DNA of 14,662 nucleotides from NCBI GenBank assembly GCA_023435825.1, contig JAEZMB010000268.1:1-14662 (forward strand), in the 5' to 3' direction. Within the stretch, counting starts at the first letter, position 1. The number at the start of each line of letters is the position of its first letter. A program made the translations under genes and the position numbers. This DNA comes from Pseudomonadota bacterium. Lineage in GTDB: Bacteria > Desulfobacterota > Desulfovibrionia > Desulfovibrionales > Desulfovibrionaceae. This document shows positions 1 to 7,044 of this stretch, in pieces. The notes beneath the pieces were generated by a model. It did not search any database, had not been told where the DNA came from, and saw nothing but the letters and a program-made list of their open reading frames with translations.

Positions 1-102
1 GCCCCAAAATTTCAACGACCCATGCGGCGCAGCCGCCAGCGCTCCCGCGCCCAAAGGGTCTTGGCGCATTCGCGCTTTTCGACGTAATATCTGTCCCTTA
101 CC

Positions 103-142
103 AAACCCATTCGGGGTTTCCAAAGGGGCTCAGCCCCTTTGG
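103..142. terminator. Tandem stem-loops downstream of the cobD-cobQ gene
   Basis: Two adjacent inverted repeats are visible. One is AAACCC (103-108) with GGGTTT (114-119) around a 5-base loop. The second is a perfect 11-base-pair palindrome, CCAAAGGGGCT (120-130) with AGCCCCTTTGG (132-142), around a single central base. They start about 47 bases beyond the stop codon of the minus-strand cobD-cobQ gene, a plausible place for transcription termination or 3'-end protection. Neither strand has an immediate run of T after the stem; the plus strand only has a T-rich stretch near 155-166. This is therefore not a canonical intrinsic terminator and could equally be a dispersed intergenic repeat. The rest of positions 1-189 shows no gene I can support. 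Confidence 0.45.
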
Positions 143-189
143 CCGCCGGAGGCATTCTTGTTTCTTCCCCATCCCCTCGCTCGCCCCAG

Positions 190-2790
190 CTACAATCCCA
201 GTAACCGGCGCACGACGGCCAACCCCAGACGTTCTTCCAGCACGTCGGCCAGCCGGTCCAGGGCCGGGTCGATGTCGTAGGGCGTCAGCCGGGTAATCGC
301 CTCTTGTCCCCGGCGTTGGCGCAGGGTGTTGAGGAATTGGCGGCGGAAGGCGTCGGCGTCGAAGATGCCGTGCAGGTAGGCTCCCCAAATGGGCGCGTCT
401 TTTCGGGCGTAGCCCAGGGGGTGGCCGTCGGCCCGGGTGGCGATGACGTCCAGGGCGGTGGCGTTGCCCGAGGTTTCGGTGACGCCGTGGTGGATCTCGT
501 AGCCGTGAAGGGGCAGTCCGGTGGGCGTGTGGACGGCGTCGGTTGCGGTCAGGGTTTTTTCGGCTTCTAGGCGGGTGGTGAGCGGCAGCAGGCCCAGGCC
601 GGCGGCGTGGCCGTGGTCCGATTCCAGGCCCAGGGGGTCGGCCACGGCGGCGCCGAGCATTTGCAGTCCGGCGCAGACGCCGACGATTTCGGTTGTGCCG
701 GCGGCGGCCAGTGTGGCCAGGGCGGCGGCCAGTCCGGAATCCCTAAGCCAGGCCAGGTCGGCCAGGGTGTTTTTGCTGCCAGGCAGCAGCACGGCGTCGG
801 GCCGGCCGAGCTGGCCGGCTTCGCGCACCCGACGCAGGCGCGTGTCGGGTTCCACGGCCAGGGCGTCGCAGTCCGTGGCGTTGGAGAGGTGCGGCAGGTC
901 GATGACCGCGATGTCAAGCAGCGTCGGGTCGGCCGGCGGGGTATCGGGCAGGGACTGGCCGTCCTTGAAGGTGACGGAGTCCTCGTCGGGCAGGCCCAGG
1001 TCGGGCAGGAAGGGGACCACGGCCAGCACGCCGCGTCCGGTGCGCTGGGTGAGGTAGTCGTTGGCCGGGGTCAGAAGCGTGGCGTCGCCCCGGAAGCGGT
1101 TGAGCACATAGCCGGCGACGAGGGCCCGTTCGGCCTCGGGCAGGCATTCCATGGTGCCGAGCAAGCCGGCGTAGGCTCCGCCCCGGTCGATGTCGGCGGC
1201 CAGCAGCACCTTGGCCCCGGCATGGCGGGCCATGGCCATGTTGACGATGTCGTGGGCCTTGAGATTGACCTCGGCCGGGCTGCCGGCCCCTTCGAGCACC
1301 ATGACGTCGGCCTGGCCGGCCAGGGCGTCGTAGGCCTCCCGGGCGACGGCGAAGGCCGTGGGTTTGTAGGCGATGTAGTCCGCCACGCGCATGGTCCCGA
1401 CCGGTTTGCCAAGGACGATGACCTGGGAGCCGAGTTCCGAGGTGGGCTTTAACAGGATGGGGTTCATGCGCGCATCCGGGGCCAGCCGACAGGCCCGGGC
1501 CTGGACGATTTGCGCCCGGCCCATCTCCAGGCCGTCGGCCGTGACCCCGGAATTGAGCGACATGTTTTGCGATTTAAACGGCGCGACCTTGTAGCCGGCC
1601 CGGGTGAGCAGCCGGCACAAGCCGGCGGTGAGCACGGACTTGCCGGCGCTGGAGGTGGTCCCTTGGACCATGATGGCCGGGGTCTTGGGCCGGGGGCGGG
1701 CGGCGGGCATGGGGCAGGCGGCCAGCACGGCGGCCAGGGCGTCCAGGATGCGGTCGGTCTCGGCCTCGGGGCGCACGGCCAGGCGCAGGTAGCGGTCGGA
1801 CAGGCCGGAGAAATTGGTGCAGTCGCGAAGGGCCACGCCGTGTTCGGTTAAGAGGCGGCGGCAGACCTCCGGGGCGTTGGGGCCGGAAAGCGACAGCCGG
1901 GCCAGCAGGAAGTTGGCCTGGCTCGGGAAGACCGTCAGCCCAAGGCCGGTCAGCCCCTCGGCCAGCCGCTGGCGCAGGCCGGGCAGGGCGGCCCGGGTTT
2001 CTTCCAGAAAGGCCGTGTCGGCCAGGGCGCGCAGGCCCACGGCCTGGGGGAGGGTTCCCACCGACCACGGGGCCAGGGTGCGGCGCACCCAGTCGGCCAG
2101 ATCGGGGCTGGCGGCGAGAAGGCCCAGGCGCAGGCCGGGTATGGCGAAGCTTTTGGTCAGCGAGAGCAGCACGGCCACGTTGTGGGGCCGGTCCTCGCCG
2201 GCCAGGCTCGTAAATCCGGGCACGAAATCGGCAAAGGCCTCGTCCACGAGGAACAGGCTCTGGGGGTGGCGGCCGGCCAGATCAACGATGGCGGCGGCGT
2301 CGGTGACGACGCCGGTGGGGTTGGCGGGGCTGGCGATGACCACCAGGGAGGGCGAGCGCAGCACGGCCTCGATGCGGTCGAGCTGGGGGGCGAAGCCGTC
2401 GAATTCCGAGCCGGGCAGCCGGCGCACGTCCATGCCGGACTTGTGGCAGGCCACGGCGTAGTCGGTGTAGGCCGGGGAGGGGATGACCGCCCGGGCCAGG
2501 CCGGTGCAGCGCGGCAGGGCGAAAAGGAGCTGGCTTGTGCCGTTGCCGGCCACGAAATGGGAGGCTGGAGCATTGTAGCGGGCCGAGGCGGCCTCCAGGA
2601 GCGCCGTGCAGTCCGGGTCCGGGTAGTGGACGAGGTCGGTAACGGCGGCGCTTAAGACGTCGCGCAGCCAGGGCGGCGGCCCGAGCGGGTTGATGCTGGC
2701 CGAGGCGTCGAGGATTTCGGAGGGATCGCGTCCGGCCTCGGCGGCCAGGGCGCGCAGGTTGCCGCCGTGAGGAAATGCTTTTTCTTTCAA
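190..2790 (-). CDS. cobQ: Fused threonine-phosphate decarboxylase (CobD/CobC type) and cobyric acid synthase (CobQ)
   Basis: An 866-residue bifunctional cobalamin enzyme, probably cytosolic. Residues 1 to about 358 are a PLP-dependent class I/II aminotransferase-fold domain like threonine-phosphate decarboxylase, which makes (R)-1-amino-2-propanol phosphate. They show an HGG start (8-10), the INPLGPP motif, SPANPTG (154-160), VDEAF (182-186) and the PLP lysine K213 in SLTKSFAIPGLRLG. A Pro/Ala-rich linker (about 359-371) leads to a complete CobQ, which amidates cobyrinic acid a,c-diamide to cobyric acid. It has the P-loop GTTSSAGKS (377-385), a class I glutamine amidotransferase nucleophile C706 in GVCAGLQ, and H807 in YLHGIFD. 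The start is TTG at 2790: an in-frame TAA lies immediately upstream and the HGG motif follows seven residues later, so there is no room for another start. No clear Shine-Dalgarno is seen, so translation is probably coupled to the preceding gene, whose stop codon abuts it. Confidence 0.95.
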   Translation of the reverse strand: MKEKAFPHGGNLRALAAEAGRDPSEILDASASINPLGPPPWLRDVLSAAVTDLVHYPDPDCTALLEAASARYNAPASHFVAGNGTSQLLFALPRCTGLARAVIPSPAYTDYAVACHKSGMDVRRLPGSEFDGFAPQLDRIEAVLRSPSLVVIASPANPTGVVTDAAAIVDLAGRHPQSLFLVDEAFADFVPGFTSLAGEDRPHNVAVLLSLTKSFAIPGLRLGLLAASPDLADWVRRTLAPWSVGTLPQAVGLRALADTAFLEETRAALPGLRQRLAEGLTGLGLTVFPSQANFLLARLSLSGPNAPEVCRRLLTEHGVALRDCTNFSGLSDRYLRLAVRPEAETDRILDALAAVLAACPMPAARPRPKTPAIMVQGTTSSAGKSVLTAGLCRLLTRAGYKVAPFKSQNMSLNSGVTADGLEMGRAQIVQARACRLAPDARMNPILLKPTSELGSQVIVLGKPVGTMRVADYIAYKPTAFAVAREAYDALAGQADVMVLEGAGSPAEVNLKAHDIVNMAMARHAGAKVLLAADIDRGGAYAGLLGTMECLPEAERALVAGYVLNRFRGDATLLTPANDYLTQRTGRGVLAVVPFLPDLGLPDEDSVTFKDGQSLPDTPPADPTLLDIAVIDLPHLSNATDCDALAVEPDTRLRRVREAGQLGRPDAVLLPGSKNTLADLAWLRDSGLAAALATLAAAGTTEIVGVCAGLQMLGAAVADPLGLESDHGHAAGLGLLPLTTRLEAEKTLTATDAVHTPTGLPLHGYEIHHGVTETSGNATALDVIATRADGHPLGYARKDAPIWGAYLHGIFDADAFRRQFLNTLRQRRGQEAITRLTPYDIDPALDRLADVLEERLGLAVVRRLLGL

Positions 2791-2798
2791 TTAATTGA
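2787..2798. repeat. 12-base perfect palindrome across a stop/start junction
   Basis: The sequence TCAATTAATTGA is its own reverse complement. It is A+T-only except at its ends, in strongly GC-rich surroundings. It contains both the TAA stop of the upstream minus-strand gene (2793-2791) and the TTG start of cobD-cobQ (2790-2788). It could be chance, a structure affecting re-initiation, or an operator. I know of no regulator with this exact site. Confidence 0.35.
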
Positions 2799-3864
2799 CT
2801 GCTTTTTGCGGCATCACCAGCACGAGATGCCAGCCCGTGGCGCGAAGGCGCGCCGCCAGCACCATGTCCTTGCCCGAGACAAAGGCCATGGGCCACTGCT
2901 TTTCTGTTGCGGCCCGTTCGATGACGGCCTCGCCGATGGCGTTTAGGCCGTCGTCGGGCGAATCCTCGCCCTTTTCCAGGCCCATGGCGGCCAGCCCCCG
3001 GTCGGCCCGGAAATAGACCACGGCCTCCTCGGCCTTGGCGTTTATGGCGTCGATGGCGGCGGCGAGCCGGGGGTCGCTGACGGCGATGGCCTTGCCGCGC
3101 CGGTTCATGAGAAAGGCCCGCGCGCCGGGGATGGCGGCCAGATCGGCCATGACCCGGCCGGAGAGCTGGCGGATGGTGACGTCGCGCGAGGATACGGCGA
3201 GTAGCGTCTCGCCGTCGTAGACCGGGCAGGACACCGTGACCATCATGCCGTCGCCGGCCAGATCGAGGTAGGGCGACTGCCAGCCGCAGGTCTTGGCCGC
3301 GAAATCGGCGGCGGTGTAGAAGTCCTTGTCCGTGGGCTTATAGTTGTTGACGGCTTCGACCAGGGGCAGGTTGGGGTAGATGGCGAATCCCTGGTCCGGG
3401 GTGGTCAGGTAGACCCAGGAGTAGGGCAGCGCGCCGTAGGCGGCGGCCATGGCCGGGGCCAGTCCGTTTAGCGCGGCCAGCTCCCGGAAGAGGTTGTCGG
3501 TGAAGTTTTCGCCGTCGTAGAAATACAGGGACTGGCAGGGGGCCTTGGCGGCCGGGTCCGGGCCGCAGGGGCCTTGGAGGTCGCGGAAGGCGACGGTGCC
3601 GTCCTTGACGGCGTAGCTTTGCAGCAGCCGGCCCCGGTCCTCGGGGACCATGGCCGGCGTGGCCCGGTAGAGGTCCTTGTAGGCCGCGCCGAGGCTTTTG
3701 GCGCTTTGCTCCACGGCCAAAAGCGCGTCGTCGAGGCGGGCGGCGGCGCTGGCGGCCAGGGCCAGGGCAAGTTTGGGCGGCGCGGCCTGGGCGGCCGGAG
3801 CCTTGGCCGGACACAACAGGCAGCAGGCGAGGATGATGCCGAACGCGGCGGTCGCTAGGCGCAT
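2791..3864 (-). CDS. Secreted Cache-type sensory-domain protein without an output domain
   Basis: A 357-residue protein. The N-terminus has a signal peptide: a basic start, a hydrophobic stretch (about 6-18), then an Ala/Pro-rich region ending near APAAQA (23-28), a likely signal peptidase I site. Residues about 35-260 resemble the extracellular double-Cache domain of chemoreceptors and sensor kinases: a helical start, YSWVYLTTPDQGFAIYPN (148-165), DFYTAADF (181-188), GWQSPYLDLAGDGMMVTVSCPVYD (194-217) and SRDVTI (226-231). A second Cache-like half (248-352) follows. No second membrane helix, HAMP, kinase, GGDEF or methyl-accepting domain follows, so it may be a periplasmic ligand-binding protein. 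The start ATG is chosen because AAGGAGG lies 9 bases upstream; the open frame extends further 5' into the DUF202 gene without support. It follows the DUF202 gene by 20 bases and abuts cobD-cobQ. Ligand and partner are unknown. Confidence 0.75.
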   Translation of the reverse strand: MRLATAAFGIILACCLLCPAKAPAAQAAPPKLALALAASAAARLDDALLAVEQSAKSLGAAYKDLYRATPAMVPEDRGRLLQSYAVKDGTVAFRDLQGPCGPDPAAKAPCQSLYFYDGENFTDNLFRELAALNGLAPAMAAAYGALPYSWVYLTTPDQGFAIYPNLPLVEAVNNYKPTDKDFYTAADFAAKTCGWQSPYLDLAGDGMMVTVSCPVYDGETLLAVSSRDVTIRQLSGRVMADLAAIPGARAFLMNRRGKAIAVSDPRLAAAIDAINAKAEEAVVYFRADRGLAAMGLEKGEDSPDDGLNAIGEAVIERAATEKQWPMAFVSGKDMVLAARLRATGWHLVLVMPQKAVN

Positions 3865-3884
3865 GGCGGCGGCCTCCTTGGCGG

Positions 3885-4319
3885 TCACTGGATGATGAGA
3901 TGCCAGAACACGGAAAAAAGCCCAAGGATCATACCGACCACGGCCACGGTGAAGACGATGTCCGGGATCGGCGAAAAGGTCTTGGCGCCGGTGTTGATGC
4001 AGCGTCGGATGTACCAGAAGCGCCACACGGCCACAACCATCACCAGGACGCCCACGCCGAAGGTGGACAGCGTCACGGTCTCGGTGTGCAGGTGTTTGTG
4101 GGCCATGCCCTCGAACATGGGCACGTTTTGCAGCTGGCGGATGAAGAAGTCGAAGCGCTCGATGACGAAGCTGAAGCCAAAAAGGGCCAGTCCCGTGCGG
4201 CACCAGGCCAGAAACGTGCGTTCGTTGGCCAGGTGGTTGCGCTGCCAGGCAAGAAGGACCTGGGGGTTGGTGAGGTCGTAGGCGGCGTTGGGGGGCGTTT
4301 GGGGCGTATTGTCGGGCAT
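3885..4319 (-). CDS. DUF202 (YidH-type) inner-membrane protein
   Basis: A 144-residue integral membrane protein of the DUF202 family, whose biochemical function is unknown. The family signature lies at residues 28-41 (NHLANERTFLAWCR), directly before the first membrane helix (about 38-54). Two more helices follow at about 86-103 and 119-141, and the C-terminus is hydrophobic. A loop with several histidines (H74, H76, H78) separates helices 1 and 2. The start at 4319 is supported by AGAGGTG a few bases upstream; the frame stays open to 4427 but has no better ribosome site. It is the first gene of the minus-strand run and is followed 20 bases later by the Cache protein. The neighbourhood suggests co-transcription but does not reveal a role. 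Confidence 0.85.
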   Translation of the reverse strand: MPDNTPQTPPNAAYDLTNPQVLLAWQRNHLANERTFLAWCRTGLALFGFSFVIERFDFFIRQLQNVPMFEGMAHKHLHTETVTLSTFGVGVLVMVVAVWRFWYIRRCINTGAKTFSPIPDIVFTVAVVGMILGLFSVFWHLIIQ

Positions 4320-4342
4320 GGGCACCTCTTCGGGATGGGCAG

Positions 4343-4372
4343 GAGATACCCCGGGCCGACCCGGCCGGTCAA
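4343..4372 (-). promoter_or_regulatory. Candidate sigma70-type promoter for the DUF202-Cache-cobQ operon
   Basis: Read on the minus strand, TTGACC (4372-4367) is followed after 18 bases by TATCTC (4348-4343). The -35 matches the consensus at 5 of 6 positions and the -10 at 3 of 6. Transcription would start about 17 bases before the ATG, leaving room for the AGAGGTG ribosome site. The match was made by eye, so the confidence is modest. No cobalamin riboswitch signature was recognised in this leader. Confidence 0.35.
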
Positions 4373-4472
4373 CGCGGCAACGACCCCGGGAGCAGTCGCG
4401 AGTCGGCGTCCAGAAACCGGTGTGCATAGACAGCCATGATTGATCCTATCACTTTCGGCCTGGACATAGGCT

Positions 4473-4509
4473 GGAAATGGTAAAAGACAGCCAAGACCAT
4501 TGCATTTCC
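4473..4509. promoter_or_regulatory. Inverted repeat in the qNOR upstream region
   Basis: GGAAATG (4473-4479) and CATTTCC (4503-4509) form a 7-base inverted repeat with a 23-base spacer, 59 bases before the qNOR start. Within it, positions 4489-4504 (AGCCAAGACCATTGCA) resemble a sigma54 -24/-12 element with a good TTGCA at -12, but the usually invariant GG at -24 is GC. No convincing sigma70 promoter was found on this strand in the 248-base divergent region (4320-4567). A weak TGAT-N7-ATCA dyad (4437-4451) has the wrong spacing for an FNR box. Confidence 0.25.
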
Positions 4510-4567
4510 TCCCATCTGGAGTAGCATTGGGCTATTTCCGGTGATTGCCCAGGAAAAGGAGGGAGTC

Positions 4568-6859
4568 ATGCACATCGACGGCACTTCTGAAAAACCGTTG
4601 TCGCCTTGGTGGCGCAAGGGCGTTATGGCGGCTTTGGTGATCGGCTTTGCCCTGGAAATCCTCATTACCTTCCAAGCTTACGAACATGCGCCGCCTATCC
4701 CGGAGACTGTGCGCGACACGGCAGGGCAAGTCGTCTTCACGGGCGCGGACATTGTGGCCGGGCAGAAAATTTTCCTGAAATACGGGCTCATGGAAAACGG
4801 CTCGATCTGGGGCCACGGGGCCTATCTGGGGCCGGATTTCTCGGCCAGGTACCTGCACGAGCTGGGACTGACCGTCGGCCGGGGACTGGCCGCCGAGCGG
4901 GGGGGCCGCGATTATGACACGCTCTCACCCGGCGAGCGGGAGATCCTCGACAAGGAAGTCGCCCTGCTGCTCAAGGAAAACCGGTACAAGGATCAAGACA
5001 AGACCCTGACGCTGACGCCGCTAGAGGCCCAGGCCTTCAAACAGCAGATCGCAGCCTGGACGGCCTATTTCACCGATACGACGGCCAACGCCGGCTTGCC
5101 CACGAAATACATCAGCGACGCCAAGGAACTGCACGACCTGACGGCGTTTTTCGCCTGGACGGCCTGGGCCTCCATCGCCAACCGACCGGGCAAGGATTAT
5201 TCCTACACCAACAATTTCCCCTACGATCCGGCCCTGGGCAATACGCCGACCAGCCAGACCGTGCTGTGGAGCGCGCTGAGCCTTATCACCCTGCTCACCG
5301 GCATCGCCCTGGTGCTGTCGGCCTTTGGCAAGTTCGACTACCTGGGCTGGCAGGGCACGGGCGAGCATATCCACCCGCAGATGCTGCCGGGCCTGGCCAC
5401 GCCCGGCCAGCGTGGGCTGGTCAAATACTTCCTGGCCGCCGCGCTGCTCTTTTTCTTCCAGGTGATGGTGGGCGGGGCCACGGCCCATTACCGGGCCGAG
5501 CCGGGCGACTTCTACGGCTTCGATCTGGCCGCGATCCTGCCGAGCAATTTGCTGCGCACCTGGCACCTGCAATCGGCCATTTTCTGGATCGCCACCTCGT
5601 TCGTGGCCGGCGGGCTGCTGCTGGCCCAGGCCCTGGGGCAGAAGGAACCCCGGGGGCAGGCCGTGTCCATCCATGCCCTGTTCTGGGCCCTGGTGCTGGT
5701 CGTGGCCGGAAGCCTTTTCGGGGAACTGGCCGGGCTGCATCAGTGGCTGGGGGATTTGTGGTTCTGGTTCGGCCACCAGGGCTGGGAATACCTTGAACTG
5801 GGACGGGCCTGGCAGGTGCTGCTGGCCGTCGGGCTGATCGGCTGGGTGCTCATGCTGCTGCGCAGCGTCATGCCGGCCCTGCTCGACCCCGAGCGCCGCG
5901 AGATCACGACCCTGTTCCTGCTGGCCGCCCTGGCCATCCCGGTCTTTTACCTGCCGGCCTTTTTCTTCGGCGCGGGAACCAATTTCACGGTGGCGGACAA
6001 CTGGCGGTTCTGGATCATCCACCTGTGGGTGGAGGGCTTTTTCGAGCTCTTTGTCACGGTGATGGTGGCCGTGACGTTCTTCAGGCTCGGCATGGTGTCG
6101 CGCACCACGGCCGTCCGGGTCATCTACCTCGACGCCATCCTGTTTTTGGGCAGCGGCATCGTGGGCACCGGCCACCACTGGTACTTCAGCGGCCAGACCA
6201 ACCTCAACATGTCCCTGTCGGCGCTGTTCTCGGCCATGGAAGTGGTGCCCCTGACCCTTCTGACCCTGGATGCCTGGGATTTCGTCAAGCTCACCCGGTC
6301 GCACTGCGACGTCTGCGGCCGGCAGGTCAACATTCCGCACAAGTGGGCGTTCTATTTCCTCATGGCCGTGGGCTTCTGGAACTTCGTCGGCGCGGGCATC
6401 TTCGGCTTTCTCATCAACCTGCCCATCGTCAGCTACTTCGAGGTGGGCACGCTGCTGACCCCCAACCACGGGCACATGGCCCTCATGGGCGTGTTCGGCA
6501 TGGAGGCCCTGGCGCTCATGACGCTGTGTTTCCGCCAGGTGCTTGACGACACGCAGTGGGCCGGGCCGGAACGCCTGATCCGCGTCGCTTTCTGGGGCCT
6601 CAACATCGGCCTGGCCATGATGGCCGCCGGCAGCCTGTTCCCGGGCGGCGTGCTGCAGGTCTACGATGTGCTGCAAAACGGCTACTGGCACGCCCGGGGC
6701 CTGGAGTACCTGGGGCGCGACCTGAGCCGGCTCATCGAATGGGCCCGCATGCCCGGGGACGTGGTCTTTATCGGCGTAGGCGTCGTGCCCATGGTGTTGG
6801 CGGCGGCCATGACGTACTGGCGCATGAAGACGTCGCCGGAGTCGGCCAGGGCGGCGTAA
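4568..6859 (+). CDS. norB: Quinol-dependent nitric oxide reductase (qNOR, single chain)
   Basis: A 763-residue membrane enzyme, also called NorZ in some species, that reduces 2 NO to N2O using quinol. An N-terminal helix (about 18-36) and an outward-facing domain (about 37-225) lack any CxxCH haem c motif, as expected of the qNOR fusion of NorC-like and NorB-like parts. The catalytic helices follow. Visible ligands by family analogy are H333 and H636 for low-spin haem b, H634 for haem b3, and H485, H536 and H537 for FeB, with the conserved FeB-site glutamate E489. NHGHMALMGVFG (633-644) and WVEGFFE (487-493) are characteristic. The ATG at 4568 has AAGGAGG five bases upstream; the GTG at 4541 in the same frame lacks this. 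A HCDVC motif (C580, C583) sits in a loop. It stands alone, divergent from the DUF202 operon and convergent with groESL. The likely role is NO detoxification. Confidence 0.96.
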   Translation: MHIDGTSEKPLSPWWRKGVMAALVIGFALEILITFQAYEHAPPIPETVRDTAGQVVFTGADIVAGQKIFLKYGLMENGSIWGHGAYLGPDFSARYLHELGLTVGRGLAAERGGRDYDTLSPGEREILDKEVALLLKENRYKDQDKTLTLTPLEAQAFKQQIAAWTAYFTDTTANAGLPTKYISDAKELHDLTAFFAWTAWASIANRPGKDYSYTNNFPYDPALGNTPTSQTVLWSALSLITLLTGIALVLSAFGKFDYLGWQGTGEHIHPQMLPGLATPGQRGLVKYFLAAALLFFFQVMVGGATAHYRAEPGDFYGFDLAAILPSNLLRTWHLQSAIFWIATSFVAGGLLLAQALGQKEPRGQAVSIHALFWALVLVVAGSLFGELAGLHQWLGDLWFWFGHQGWEYLELGRAWQVLLAVGLIGWVLMLLRSVMPALLDPERREITTLFLLAALAIPVFYLPAFFFGAGTNFTVADNWRFWIIHLWVEGFFELFVTVMVAVTFFRLGMVSRTTAVRVIYLDAILFLGSGIVGTGHHWYFSGQTNLNMSLSALFSAMEVVPLTLLTLDAWDFVKLTRSHCDVCGRQVNIPHKWAFYFLMAVGFWNFVGAGIFGFLINLPIVSYFEVGTLLTPNHGHMALMGVFGMEALALMTLCFRQVLDDTQWAGPERLIRVAFWGLNIGLAMMAAGSLFPGGVLQVYDVLQNGYWHARGLEYLGRDLSRLIEWARMPGDVVFIGVGVVPMVLAAAMTYWRMKTSPESARAA

Positions 6860-6981
6860 CAGCGTCGCGGTGGCCCGGCGGCCTTCTTCCGGTACTACAA
6901 ACGGGGGGAGGTTGGCTGGGGTGAGCGGCACGGACCGACAATCCGGTCGACCCGGGCCGGACAGGGGCAAGGGCCGCAAAC

Positions 6982-7017
6982 AAAAAAACGGGGGCCGCGC
7001 CAGCGCGCGGCCCCCGT
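6982..7017 (-). terminator. Rho-independent terminator of groESL
   Basis: On the minus strand, a perfect 13-base-pair GC-rich stem (ACGGGGGCCGCGC at 6988-7000 with GCGCGGCCCCCGT at 7005-7017), with a 4-base loop at 7001-7004, is followed directly by a run of seven T. It begins 28 bases after the groEL stop codon. The same hairpin lies downstream of the convergent qNOR gene but has no T run on that strand. I see no separate terminator for qNOR in 6860-6981. Confidence 0.93.
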
Positions 7018-7044
7018 GACGGTAACGTGGAGGAAACGGGTCGG

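Noticed and set aside
4320..4440. Cobalamin riboswitch before the cobQ-containing operon
   Set aside because: No B12-box-like conserved segment was recognised, and the leader of the first gene appears very short.
4437..4451. TGAT-N7-ATCA dyad as a possible FNR box
   Set aside because: FNR sites need TTGAT-N4-ATCAA. The alternative pairing here gives a 3-base spacer, so the geometry fails.
4541..4567. GTG at 4541 as the qNOR start
   Set aside because: It would place the strong AAGGAGG inside the coding region. ATG 4568 is correctly spaced from it and gives a family-like N-terminus.
5021..6979. Minus-strand open frame of 652 codons opposite the qNOR gene
   Set aside because: Low-complexity His/Gln/Gly/Arg-rich translation, no recognisable domain, and fully antisense to a certain gene; typical of GC-rich shadow frames.
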